NCBI GenBank assembly: GCA_002429315.1
Contig: DIZC01000099.1
Span: forward strand, 34,764-53,039
From: Alphaproteobacteria bacterium UBA6038
GTDB lineage: Bacteria; Pseudomonadota; Alphaproteobacteria; Micropepsales; Micropepsaceae
Length of the DNA stretch: 18,276 bases
Direction of reading: 5' to 3'
The notes under the pieces were generated by a model. The model saw only the letters and a list, made by a program, of their open reading frames with translations, had not been told where the DNA came from and ran no database searches. A program made the translations under genes and the position numbers. This document shows positions 1-6,673 of the stretch, piece by piece. The stretch's first letter is position 1. Every line of letters starts with the position of its first letter.

Positions 1-13
1 GTATAAGAGACAG
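1..13 (+). other. Tn5 mosaic-end adapter remnant (sequencing artefact)
   Basis: The first 13 bases, GTATAAGAGACAG, are the 3' part of the 19-bp Tn5 mosaic end used in tagmentation libraries. The full mosaic end is present in the opposite orientation at the other end of the window. This is library adapter left in the assembly, not genomic sequence, and the genome proper begins at about base 14. Confidence 0.95.
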
Positions 14-179
14 GTATCAGCGCTTCGGCCGCACGCCGAATCTCATCATCGCTCGCCTCTTTGAGGCGCACTTGCAGGCTCGCCACATCCCCCGCCTTCA
101 GCGCGCTCTTCAGCTCCCCTGCGAACGCAGGCAGCTCAATCCTCGGCGGAGTGAGGAGGTAAAGGCGACAACGCTCCAC
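14..179 (-). CDS. thiE: thiamine-phosphate synthase-like protein, N-terminal fragment
   Basis: An open minus-strand frame runs from a GTG at 179 to the contig edge, giving 55 codons with no stop. It begins VERCRLYLLTPPRIELPAF and continues with GDVASLQVRLKEAS. This matches the first strand and helix of alphaproteobacterial ThiE-like TIM barrels, which start with RLYL(I/V)TPP and have an xxQ/LxRLK strand. ThiE joins hydroxymethylpyrimidine diphosphate to thiazole phosphate in thiamine synthesis. TTG codons at 191 and 185 are alternative starts; the one at 191 would overlap the TGA stop of the upstream gene, and no start has a clear ribosome site. The same gene follows the class I aldolase in several alphaproteobacteria, which supports the call. 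The remainder is lost at the adapter junction, so catalytic residues cannot be checked. Confidence 0.72.
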
Positions 180-187
180 TTTCAAAA

Positions 188-754
188 TCAATTTTTCGGT
201 GAGCTCAGTCGAAATGAGAACTGAATATGATCCAATTCGGGTTGGAGGTCATCGTAGCCATTTAGCAGCGCGCCACACTCAATCATATATGCATGTTCCG
301 GCACCAGCAGCGTAATGTCACGCACTTTCATCGGCACTCGTACCCCGCCAGGTCCCAGAACCTGTAGAAGATCCACGCTCCCCTGCGCCGGCAATCCACT
401 CAGTGTAGTAATTGCATGACTTAGGACTTTGATGTTCTGCCCGGTGGCCTGATTCCATTCTCTCATCTGCTCCTGAAGCACTGCACCTTGCCTGACATGC
501 GTATTTATCTGTGCCTGGGTAATTCCGAGAGGCGGCGCGCTTGTCATTGCGACGCTGCAATTTTCTCCCGTCCGAGCATAATTCGGGCCCCGAAATGAAA
601 TACGAAAATGATTGCGAGGCGGCTCCGGTTGAACCGTCCATCCGACCGGCTGCAGGATTTCAAAGTTATGCGCGTTATCACGATAAAAGTCTTCTGCCGC
701 GGCTGCCGTCGAAACTGCTACTCCTAGAAGAAGGATTCTGACTACTTCCCGCAC
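188..754 (-). CDS. small exported protein of unknown function
   Basis: This 188-aa protein starts at a GTG whose first G is the last base of the fba TAG stop (TAGTG), so it is probably translated by coupling with the aldolase. Residues 1-20 (MREVVRILLLGVAVSTAAAA) look like a Sec signal peptide with cleavage near Ala20, so the mature protein is predicted to be periplasmic. It has two cysteines, Cys66 and Cys150, which could form a disulfide. The mature part opens with FEILQPVGWTVQ and ends in alternating beta-like segments, faintly like DUF1795/PsbP-type folds; that is only a hunch. Base composition is lower than in the neighbours (30 of 60 bases G/C at 241-300), and codons such as CTT, CTA and GTA are frequent, suggesting later acquisition. 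I do not recognise the family. A longer in-frame reading up to 1192 is antisense to fba and was not used. Confidence 0.8.
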   Translation of the reverse strand: MREVVRILLLGVAVSTAAAAEDFYRDNAHNFEILQPVGWTVQPEPPRNHFRISFRGPNYARTGENCSVAMTSAPPLGITQAQINTHVRQGAVLQEQMREWNQATGQNIKVLSHAITTLSGLPAQGSVDLLQVLGPGGVRVPMKVRDITLLVPEHAYMIECGALLNGYDDLQPELDHIQFSFRLSSPKN

Positions 755-1785
755 TAAGCCGCCTTTTTCTCCAGATCGGGTTTCCACGCGCCGGTGGTGG
801 CGAGGCCGTTCATCTGCGCGCGATGGGCGAAGGCGCGCTGCGCCGCCGGCACGTTGTCCGCCTTGCCACTCCACGCCTTCTGGGGTGCTGCCTGCAGCGC
901 GCGGCCGTAAGAGAAGGTGAGGCGCCAAGGCAGGTTTAGGTGCGCCGCGTTCATCGCATTCAGATGCGCGGTCGCTTCTTCCTCGGATTGCCCACCGGAG
1001 AGAAACGCAATCCCCGGCACCGCCGCCGGCACGCAATGCTTCAGCACCTTTACGGTGCGATCGGCCACTTCCTCGACGCGGGCACGCTTCTCCGCCTTCA
1101 TGCCGGAGATGATCATGTTGGGCTTCAGGATCATGCCTTCCGGCGCGACGTTCGCGTAGTAGAGCTGCTGGAAAGTCTCCTTTAGCACCCATTCGGTCAC
1201 CGCCTCGCAGGCGTCGATGTCGTTGTCGTAATCCATCAGCACTTCAGGCTCGACGATCGGCACGATGTTCTCTTCCTGGCAGAGCGCCGCATACCGTGCG
1301 AGCGCCTGCGCGTTCGCATTGATGCAGGTGTATGAGGGGCGCCCTTGCGTCGGCGTGTAGGTCGCGCGCCACTTGGCGAAGCGCGCGCCCAGCCCGCGGT
1401 ATTCCACCAGCCGCTCGCGTAGGCCATCCAGGCCTTCGGTGATCGTTTCGTCCTTGCTGAACGGCAGCGCCTTGGTGCCCTTGTCCACCTTGATGCCGGG
1501 TATCGAACCTGCTTCCTCGATCAGCTTCACCAGCGGGGTGCCATCCCTCGCCTTCTGACGGATGGTTTCGTCGTACAGGATGACGCCGGAGATGTGCTTC
1601 ATCCCCTCCTTGGAGCGGAACAGGAATTCGCGGTAGTCGCGGCGGTTCTCTTCCGTCGATTCCACGCCGATCTTGTCGAACCGCTTCTTGATCGTGCCGG
1701 AGCTTTCGTCTGCCGCCAGAATGCCTTTGCCCTTTTCCACCATGGCGCGGGCGATCCGGTTCAGTTCGTCGAGGTTCATCGCCAT
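754..1785 (-). CDS. fba: class I fructose-bisphosphate aldolase
   Basis: This 343-aa enzyme reversibly cleaves fructose-1,6-bisphosphate into dihydroxyacetone phosphate and glyceraldehyde-3-phosphate in the cytoplasm. It is the Schiff-base (class I) type. The family signatures are GKGILAADESSGTIKKRF (residues 18-35), PIVEPEVLMD (176-185) and MILKPNMIISG (218-228); Lys221 corresponds to the imine-forming lysine. FLSGGQSEEEA forms the phosphate-binding loop region. The start at 1785 is preceded by GGAG seven bases upstream, inside the pgk 3' end. The pgk stop (TGA) lies two bases before the ATG, so the two genes are co-transcribed. ATG at 1779 is an alternative start. The frame stays open to 2043, but that extension is antisense-like pgk sequence without aldolase homology and was rejected. 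It is followed directly by the exported-protein gene. Confidence 0.95.
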   Translation of the reverse strand: MAMNLDELNRIARAMVEKGKGILAADESSGTIKKRFDKIGVESTEENRRDYREFLFRSKEGMKHISGVILYDETIRQKARDGTPLVKLIEEAGSIPGIKVDKGTKALPFSKDETITEGLDGLRERLVEYRGLGARFAKWRATYTPTQGRPSYTCINANAQALARYAALCQEENIVPIVEPEVLMDYDNDIDACEAVTEWVLKETFQQLYYANVAPEGMILKPNMIISGMKAEKRARVEEVADRTVKVLKHCVPAAVPGIAFLSGGQSEEEATAHLNAMNAAHLNLPWRLTFSYGRALQAAPQKAWSGKADNVPAAQRAFAHRAQMNGLATTGAWKPDLEKKAA

Positions 1786-1787
1786 CT

Positions 1788-2987
1788 TCAGTCTCCGTGC
1801 TCTAGCGCAGCCACACCGGGCAGTTCCTTGCCTTCCAGCCATTCGAGGAAGGCACCGCCCGCCGTGGAAACATAGGTGAAATCGTTTGTCACGCCGGCCT
1901 TGTTGAGCGCGGCGACCGTGTCGCCGCCGCCCGCCACCGAAACAAGCCGGCCTTCTTTTGTGCGCTCCGCCACGGCTTTCGCTGCCGCAATCGTGCCCTT
2001 GTCGAACGGGGGCGTTTCGAAGGCGCCGAGCGGGCCGTTCCACACCAGCGTTGCGGTGGTCAGCAACCGGTTGGTGAACTCCTGCACGCTCGCCGGTCCG
2101 ACATCGAGGATCCGTTCGTCGTCCTTCACGCCGAACACATCCGTGATGCGGTGCTTGGCGTTCGCCTTCAGCTCCTTCGCCACGACGACATCCTTCGGCA
2201 ACAGGAGGACGGCGCCGGCATCGGTGGCGGAGGTGATGATGTTGCGGGCGGTGTCGAGCGTGTCTTCTTCGTAAAGCGATTTGCCGACATTGCGGCCTTC
2301 CGCGGCGAGGAAGGTGTTCGCCATGGCGCCGCCGATCACCAGCACATCAACTTTCGCAATGAGATTGTTGAGCAGGTCGATCTTGGTGGAGACCTTGGCG
2401 CCGCCGACCACCGCCATCAGAGGCCGCATTGGGTCGCCCAACGCCCTGTGCAGATGCTCGAGCTCGGCCTGCATCGACCGGCCGGCGGCCGCGGGCAAAA
2501 GATGCGCCAGCGCTTCGGTCGAAGCATGCGCGCGATGGGCGGCTGAGAATGCATCGTTCACGTAGAGATCGCCGAGGCTGGCGAGTTGCTTGGCGAATTT
2601 CTCGTCGTTGTCTTCTTCGCCGGGATGAAAGCGCGTGTTCTCCAACAGGAGCACATCGCCATTCTTCATCTTCGAAACGGCGCGTTTGGCGCGGTCGCCG
2701 ACGCAATCGTCGGCGAACGCCACCGGCTTGCCAACGGCCTTAGACAGCGCCGGCACAATCGGCTTCAGCGACATGGAGGGCACGACTTTGCCCTTCGGCC
2801 GCTCGAAGTGGGACAGCACAATCACCTTCGCGCCTTTGCCCGACAGTTCGCGAATGGTGGGTGCGGTGCGATCTATGCGCGAGGTGTCGCTTACCTTGCC
2901 GTTCTTCATCGGCACGTTGAGATCGGCGCGCACCAGCACCCGTCTGCCCTTCACATTGAGGTCATCGAGCGTGCGAAACTTGGGCAT
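1788..2987 (-). CDS. pgk: phosphoglycerate kinase
   Basis: This 399-aa protein transfers phosphate between 1,3-bisphosphoglycerate and ADP, forming 3-phosphoglycerate and ATP. All PGK signatures are present in order: VLVRADLNVP (17-26), VLLLENTRFHPGEE (112-125), VVGGAKVSTK (193-202), VWNGPLGAFE (315-324), GGGDTV (353-358), and a C-terminal STAGGAFLEWLEGKELPG (374-391). Length is normal for the family. The start MPKFRTLDDLNVKG at 2987 matches homologues and follows a G-rich stretch. The frame stays open to 3056, but that extension reads through an intergenic repeat. The gene lies 151 bases downstream of gap and two bases upstream of fba, in one presumed operon. Confidence 0.97.
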   Translation of the reverse strand: MPKFRTLDDLNVKGRRVLVRADLNVPMKNGKVSDTSRIDRTAPTIRELSGKGAKVIVLSHFERPKGKVVPSMSLKPIVPALSKAVGKPVAFADDCVGDRAKRAVSKMKNGDVLLLENTRFHPGEEDNDEKFAKQLASLGDLYVNDAFSAAHRAHASTEALAHLLPAAAGRSMQAELEHLHRALGDPMRPLMAVVGGAKVSTKIDLLNNLIAKVDVLVIGGAMANTFLAAEGRNVGKSLYEEDTLDTARNIITSATDAGAVLLLPKDVVVAKELKANAKHRITDVFGVKDDERILDVGPASVQEFTNRLLTTATLVWNGPLGAFETPPFDKGTIAAAKAVAERTKEGRLVSVAGGGDTVAALNKAGVTNDFTYVSTAGGAFLEWLEGKELPGVAALEHGD

Positions 2988-2997
2988 TGAGCGAGAA

Positions 2998-3127
2998 CCC
3001 CCTTCCGTCACGCCTTCGGCGTGGCACCTTCCCCCAAAAGGGGGGAAGGGGAACACACAGGTTTCTGCTTCCCCCCTCTGTGGGGGAAGGTGGCCGCGAC
3101 GCGAAGTGGCGCGGACTGAAGGGGGGC
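2998..3127. repeat. inverted pair of palindromic intergenic repeats
   Basis: Two related elements lie head to head between gap and pgk. The first (about 2998-3051) contains a CCTTCCCCC-AAAA-GGGGGGAAGG hairpin and a smaller ACGCC-TTC-GGCGT hairpin. The second (about 3068-3127) is close to the reverse complement of the first: CTTCCCCCC-TCTG-TGGGGGAAG, then a variable GC-rich part, then AAGGGGGG. Dispersed elements of this look, C-run/G-run hairpins next to a 'CGCCGAAGGCG' stem, are common between genes in alphaproteobacteria. The complete unit can fold into a long cruciform or RNA hairpin and could affect expression of pgk relative to gap. Function is not shown. Confidence 0.8.
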
Positions 3128-3138
3128 CGAAGGTTGCA

Positions 3139-4146
3139 TCAGATCAGCTTTCCCATCGCGACGGCCGTATCTGCCATTCGGTTCGAGAAGCCCCATTCGT
3201 TGTCGTACCAGCTCATTACGCGGACGAAATTGCCTTCCATCACCTTCGTCTGATCGACGCAGAAACTGGATGATACCGGCGTATGGTTGAAGTCGATCGA
3301 CACCAGCGGCGCCGTCACGATGTCGAGGATGCCCTTCATCTCGCCGGCCGCGGCCTTCTTCATCGCATCGTTCACTTCCTGCGTGGAGGTGTTGCGGCTC
3401 GCCAGAATCTTGAGATCGACCACCGACACGTTCGGCGTCGGGACGCGGATCGCCACGCCGTCTAGCTTGCCCTTCAATTCCGGCATCACGAGACCGACAG
3501 CCTTCGCCGCGCCGGTGGAGGTCGGGATCATCGACATCGCTGCGGCGCGGGCGCGATGCAGATCCTTGTGCAACATGTCGAGGATGTGCTGATCGTTGGT
3601 GTAGGCGTGAATGGTGGTCATGAATCCTTTTTCGATCCCGACGGTCTCGTGCAGTACTTTGGCCACCGGCGCGAGGCAGTTGGTGGTGCAGGATGCATTC
3701 GAGACGATCACATCGTCTTTGGTCAGCTGCTTGTCGTTCACGCCATAGACCACAGTTTTGTCCACGCCATCGGCCGGCGCGGAAATCAGCACCCGTTTGG
3801 CGCCCGCCTGCAGATGCGCGCTCGCCTTCTCCTTAGAGGTGAAGATGCCCGTGCATTCCAGCGCGAGGTCGACCCCGAGATCCTTGTGCGGCAACTCGGC
3901 GGGGTTCTTGACCGCGGTGACGCGGATCTTGTGGCCGCCCACCACCATGGTGTCGCCGTCCACCCGCACCTCGCCGGGAAAGCGGCCGTGCACGCTATCG
4001 TAGCGAAGCAGGTGCGCATTGGTTTCCACCGGCCCGAGGTCGTTCACACTCACGACCACGATGTCGTCGCGCTTCGATTCCACGATGGCGCGCAGCACCA
4101 GCCGGCCGATGCGGCCAAATCCGTTGATCGCGACGCGAATGGTCAT
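3139..4146 (-). CDS. gap: glyceraldehyde-3-phosphate dehydrogenase
   Basis: This 335-aa protein oxidises glyceraldehyde-3-phosphate with phosphate and a nicotinamide cofactor to 1,3-bisphosphoglycerate, or runs in reverse. The N-terminal Rossmann signature is INGFGRIGR (8-16). The active-site motif is SNASCTTNCLAP with nucleophile Cys153, and His180 lies in TTIHAYTND. The C-terminal signature is SWYDNEWGFSNRM. VNDLGP after beta-2 (Asn34-Asp35) resembles the E. coli GapA pattern and suggests NAD+ use, but cofactor choice is inferred. A strong ribosome site, AGGAGG, lies five bases before the ATG. It is the first gene of the minus-strand triose cluster here. In many relatives a transketolase gene precedes it, but here only a 240-bp divergent promoter region does. 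Confidence 0.97.
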   Translation of the reverse strand: MTIRVAINGFGRIGRLVLRAIVESKRDDIVVVSVNDLGPVETNAHLLRYDSVHGRFPGEVRVDGDTMVVGGHKIRVTAVKNPAELPHKDLGVDLALECTGIFTSKEKASAHLQAGAKRVLISAPADGVDKTVVYGVNDKQLTKDDVIVSNASCTTNCLAPVAKVLHETVGIEKGFMTTIHAYTNDQHILDMLHKDLHRARAAAMSMIPTSTGAAKAVGLVMPELKGKLDGVAIRVPTPNVSVVDLKILASRNTSTQEVNDAMKKAAAGEMKGILDIVTAPLVSIDFNHTPVSSSFCVDQTKVMEGNFVRVMSWYDNEWGFSNRMADTAVAMGKLI

Positions 4147-4290
4147 GTTTGCCTCCTAAATACCGCGGGCGGCCGCGACTGCCGCCTCCGCTCAATGCCG
4201 CAACGGCGCGAAAGGTCCGGGCGGAAACTGCCGGGCCCACGAGAGAGACGTTGCGTTTCTTATCGGCTGGCGATCGCCTGCCGCGCTGGC

Positions 4291-4318
4291 CTTATCCACC
4301 AGCGGGACGGCGCGTCAA
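4291..4318 (-). promoter_or_regulatory. candidate sigma70-type promoter for gap-pgk-fba
   Basis: On the minus strand TTGACG (4318-4313) is followed after 16 bases by GATAAG (4296-4291), which has four of six -10 consensus bases. It points toward gap and would give a leader of roughly 140 nt. The prediction is by eye only. The -10 is imperfect, and a second GATAAG-like hexamer lies further downstream. Confidence 0.3.
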
Positions 4319-4330
4319 GGGCCGCCCGCG

Positions 4331-4360
4331 TTGACCCGGTTTGCGCCGAAGGACTAACTT
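4331..4360 (+). promoter_or_regulatory. candidate sigma70-type promoter for the DUF4164-zapA unit
   Basis: TTGACC (4331-4336), an 18-base spacer, then TAACTT (4355-4360), lies 26 bases before the start of the coiled-coil gene. The -35 is strong and the -10 moderate. Its -35 box is only 12 bases from the -35 box proposed for the gap promoter on the other strand, so the two would form a compact divergent pair. Confidence 0.4.
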
Positions 4361-4386
4361 CTGGCCTGAGATTCGGCGGAGCGCGC

Positions 4387-4650
4387 ATGTCACGGCTCGA
4401 TGCGGCAACGGCACGGCTTGGCGCAGCGCTCGAGTACCTGGAACGCCTCGTTCAGCCTCTCGCCGAAGCCCGGGCAAAATCGGCCGCGCAAGACGCAAAG
4501 ACGGCGGAGCTTCTGCGGGAGCGCGAAGTCCTCCTGGCGCGCTTGGCGGAACTCGAGGAAGAGGCGCGCTCGCTCGCCGGCATTAACGAAGAAATCGAAA
4601 CGCGCCTCGACAGCGCGATTGGCGAAATCCGCGGCGCTCTGGGCCGCTGA
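4387..4650 (+). CDS. DUF4164-like small coiled-coil protein
   Basis: This 87-aa protein is almost entirely helical and charged, with heptad-like Leu/Ala spacing across residues 5-80 (LDAATARLGAALEYLERLV, then ELLREREVLLARLAELEEE). It has no signal peptide or membrane segment. Size and position match the DUF4164 family, which sits immediately upstream of zapA in many alphaproteobacteria and has no firm function; a role with ZapA in division is inferred from context only. The ATG at 4387 follows GGCGGAG at a suitable distance. The gene ends 11 bases before zapA, so the two are very likely co-transcribed. A frame extension back to 3556 is antisense to gap and was discarded. Confidence 0.8.
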   Translation: MSRLDAATARLGAALEYLERLVQPLAEARAKSAAQDAKTAELLREREVLLARLAELEEEARSLAGINEEIETRLDSAIGEIRGALGR

Positions 4651-4661
4651 AGGGACCGGCT

Positions 4662-5021
4662 ATGGCTCTGGTCGATGTGACGATCAACGGGCGCAATTAC
4701 AACCTGACCTGCGACGAAGGCCAGGAGGAGCACCTGCGCACCCTGGCAGGTGATATCGACCGCAAGGTCTGCGCGCTCCTGGAATCGGTCGGGCAGATCG
4801 GCGATACGCGGCTGCTTCTGATGGCCGCCGTTCTCACCATGGACGAGCACCTCGCGGCCACGCAGCGCCTGGAGGCACAGGCAAAGGCGCTGGTCGATCT
4901 CTCGCATGCGAACCAGGCGATGAAGGCGCGGCTCGCCGAGTCGGACCAGATTGCGGTCGAAGCGGTGGAAGCGGCGACAAAGCGTGTCGAGGACATTGCC
5001 ACCCGCCTCGCCCGCGCCTAA
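4662..5021 (+). CDS. zapA: cell division protein ZapA
   Basis: This 119-aa protein has the ZapA layout. An N-terminal beta-rich head starts MALVDVTINGRNYNLTCDEG, followed by EEHLRTLAGDIDRKV and GDTRLLLMAAVLTMDE, then a C-terminal coiled coil from about residue 60 to the end. ZapA is a cytoplasmic tetramer that cross-links FtsZ filaments and stabilises the Z-ring. AAGGGA lies eight bases before the ATG. The DUF4164-like gene upstream and the 6S RNA and 5-FCL gene downstream are the usual neighbours; the zapA / 6S / 5-FCL order is also that of E. coli. The stop codon TAA forms part of the proposed -10 box of the 6S promoter. Confidence 0.93.
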   Translation: MALVDVTINGRNYNLTCDEGQEEHLRTLAGDIDRKVCALLESVGQIGDTRLLLMAAVLTMDEHLAATQRLEAQAKALVDLSHANQAMKARLAESDQIAVEAVEAATKRVEDIATRLARA

Positions 5022-5024
5022 ATT
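4996..5024 (+). promoter_or_regulatory. candidate promoter of 6S RNA, overlapping the zapA stop
   Basis: TTGCCA (4996-5001) and TAAATT (5019-5024) are separated by exactly 17 bases. The -35 matches five of six consensus bases and the -10 four of six. A start site about seven bases downstream falls at 5031, where the closing stem of the predicted 6S RNA begins. The agreement of promoter spacing and RNA end makes this one of the better-supported promoters here. The -10 box contains the zapA TAA stop. Confidence 0.55.
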
Positions 5025-5030
5025 GACGAC

Positions 5031-5195
5031 TGGACGGGTACTGCCCCGCGCGTCAGGAGAGCGATGCCCAGGGGCCTTAATGGTACTCACCGGGAGCTGT
5101 CCCTGACCGAGGCCCTGGCTTCGGATATATGGCGCCCACCTGCACTTGCAGGCCCGTGAGGATCCACATCCAACGGCGGAGGCGGTCCCGTCCGC
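5031..5195 (+). ncRNA. ssrS: 6S RNA (probable)
   Basis: The 234-base gap between zapA and the 5-formyltetrahydrofolate cyclo-ligase gene is the conserved site of 6S RNA in proteobacteria. The sequence folds as one long interrupted hairpin. GGACGGG (5032-5038) pairs with CCCGTCC (5187-5193) as the closing stem. CCAGGGGCCT (5068-5077) pairs with AGGCCCTGG (5110-5118), with one bulged base. GGGA (5092-5095) pairs with TCCC (5100-5103) at the tip. Between the two arms is a large open region, and its 3' side holds a small CCTGC-ACTT-GCAGG hairpin (5139-5152). Closing stem, open bubble, terminal stem and total length of about 165 nt fit 6S RNA, which binds RNA polymerase holoenzyme by mimicking an open promoter. 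The identification rests on synteny and fold, not on sequence alignment, and exact ends are estimated. Confidence 0.75.
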
Positions 5196-5204
5196 TTTAG
5201 AAAC

Positions 5205-5251
5205 TGTCATCCCGGCCAGCGAGCGTAACGAAGCAGGAGCCGGAACCCAGG
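5205..5251. repeat. partial dispersed repeat ('GTCATCCCGGCC...GCCGGAACCC' type)
   Basis: TGTCATCCCGGCCAGCGAGC begins the element, which ends AGCCGGAACCCAGG. CCGGC (5212-5216) can pair with GCCGG (5239-5243). It resembles the dispersed 'GTCATCCCGGCC...AGCCGGGACCC' intergenic elements found in many copies in alphaproteobacterial genomes. It lies between the 6S RNA and the 5-FCL start, and its last bases (CAGGTGG) may serve as the ribosome site of the downstream gene. Copy number cannot be judged from this window. Confidence 0.5.
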
Positions 5252-5255
5252 TGGC

Positions 5256-5837
5256 ATGAATTCCAACACCACCGCCGAAAAAAGAGCCCTGCGGACGGCA
5301 GCACGCATCCGGCGCGCCGAGCTGGCGTGTGCGTGCCCGGATTTTGCGGAACGGATCGCCGGCTATGCGGACGATCTGCCGGTGTCTGCGTACGCTAGGG
5401 TCGGCGGTTATCGCGGCCTTTCTGGGGAGGCCGATCCGTCTCTACTGCTGGAGGCATTGAAGGCGCGCGGCTGCGAACTCTCGTATCCGCGCGTGCATAT
5501 GAAGAGCCAGCCGCTGTGGTTCCACGTGCCCGTGGAGCATGAGCCATGGGTGCCGGGCGCGTTCGGGATTCTGGAGCCGCGGCCCGATTGGCCGCGCGCC
5601 TATCCTTCGATTCTCCTCGTTCCGCTACTGGCCTTCGATGCGGAAGGCTATCGTCTCGGCTACGGGGGCGGGTACTATGACCGAACGCTGGCGCAGTTCC
5701 GGAACGAGCGGCCGATCGCTGCGATCGGGGTGGCGTTTGGCGGTCAAGAAGTCGAACATGTGCCGCGGGACGCATCGGATCAGCCGCTCGACGGTCTGGT
5801 AACGGAATTGGGCCTCAGGCGTTTTGCAACGACATGA
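5256..5837 (+). CDS. fau: 5-formyltetrahydrofolate cyclo-ligase
   Basis: This 193-aa cytoplasmic enzyme converts 5-formyl-THF to 5,10-methenyl-THF using ATP, returning a storage or inhibitory folate to one-carbon metabolism. The N-terminal basic helix KRALRTAARIRR (about residues 9-20) corresponds to the nucleotide-binding lysine/arginine region. The central segment GAFGILEPRPDWP and the strong signature RLGYGGGYYDRTLAQF (about 132-147) are diagnostic of the YgfA/5-FCL family, and the length is normal. AGGTGG lies just before the ATG. In E. coli the homologue is made from the processed 6S RNA transcript; the same arrangement is likely here. The stop overlaps the next start by ATGA. Confidence 0.93.
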   Translation: MNSNTTAEKRALRTAARIRRAELACACPDFAERIAGYADDLPVSAYARVGGYRGLSGEADPSLLLEALKARGCELSYPRVHMKSQPLWFHVPVEHEPWVPGAFGILEPRPDWPRAYPSILLVPLLAFDAEGYRLGYGGGYYDRTLAQFRNERPIAAIGVAFGGQEVEHVPRDASDQPLDGLVTELGLRRFATT

Positions 5838-6646
5838 GAATTCTCTTCATCGGCGACATCGTCGGCCGCCCCGGGCGGGAGGTTGTGACTACGCAGGCGC
5901 CGCTCCTTCGCGACAGCCTCCGGCTGGATTTCATCGTTGCCAATGGCGAGAACGCCGCCGGCGGATTTGGTCTCACGCGCGCCATCGCCAACGATCTGTT
6001 CGCGGCCGGTGTGGATGTGATCACTACCGGCAACCATTGGGCCGACCAGAAGGAGATACTGTCCTTCCTCGGCGAGGAAGATCGCATCCTGCGCCCGCGC
6101 AACCTGCCGCCGGGAGCGCCCGGCAGAGGTGCAGGCGTCTATGAAACCCGCGGCGGCGAACGCGTGCTGGTGGTCAATCCACTGGGCCGTGTTTTCATGG
6201 ATCCCCAGGACGATCCCTTCGCGGCGGTGGAAGCGGAACTTTCCGCCTGTCCGCTCGGCGAAGCCGCCGATGCTGTCGTCATCGACATGCATGCGGAAGC
6301 GACGAGCGAGAAGATGGCGATGGGCCATTTCTGCGACGGCCGCGCCAGTCTCGTCGTCGGCACCCACAGCCACGTTCCCACCGGCGATGCGCAAATCCTT
6401 CCCGGAGGGACCGCTTACCAGACCGACGCGGGCGCGTGCGCCGACTACGATTCGGTCATCGGCATGGACAAGTTCGAGCCGTTGCAGCGCTACACAAGAA
6501 AGGTGCCGGGCAGCCGCTTCTCGCCGGCAACCGGGCCGGCAACGCTTTGCGGCGTGTTCGTCGAGACGAACGCAAAAGGCTTCGCCGCGCGCATCGAGCC
6601 GGTCCGCGTCGGCGGCCGGCTGAAGCAATCCATTCCGGACGGATGA
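5834..6646 (+). CDS. YmdB-family metallophosphoesterase
   Basis: This 270-aa protein matches the TIGR00282/YmdB calcineurin-like family, cytoplasmic metal-dependent phosphodiesterases reported to act on 2',3'-cyclic nucleotides. Ligand motifs are in place: MRILFIGDIVGRPG with Asp8, VANGENAAGGFG with Glu39-Asn40, TTGNHWADQKE with Asn67-His68, VIDMHAEATSEK, and GTHSHVPTGD. TATLCGVFVET near the C-terminus is also typical. One strand reads TDAGACADYDSVIGM where many relatives have TDVGMCG before YDSVIGM; the change is away from the metal ligands. The start is coupled to the upstream 5-FCL gene through ATGA. This pairing is common in alphaproteobacteria, but its physiological reason is not established. 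Confidence 0.92.
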   Translation: MRILFIGDIVGRPGREVVTTQAPLLRDSLRLDFIVANGENAAGGFGLTRAIANDLFAAGVDVITTGNHWADQKEILSFLGEEDRILRPRNLPPGAPGRGAGVYETRGGERVLVVNPLGRVFMDPQDDPFAAVEAELSACPLGEAADAVVIDMHAEATSEKMAMGHFCDGRASLVVGTHSHVPTGDAQILPGGTAYQTDAGACADYDSVIGMDKFEPLQRYTRKVPGSRFSPATGPATLCGVFVETNAKGFAARIEPVRVGGRLKQSIPDG

Positions 6647-6673
6647 TCGCGGGGGCGACAACAACGCAGTGCC

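Noticed and set aside
1786..2043. N-terminal extension of the aldolase by 86 codons.
   Set aside because: It lies entirely within pgk in another frame and has no homology to aldolases; ATG 1785 has a ribosome site and the conserved N-terminus.
2988..3056. Upstream extension of pgk.
   Set aside because: It reads through a palindromic repeat; the canonical PGK N-terminus begins at 2987.
2998..3127. CRISPR-like repeats between gap and pgk.
   Set aside because: There are only two diverged copies in inverted orientation and no spacers.
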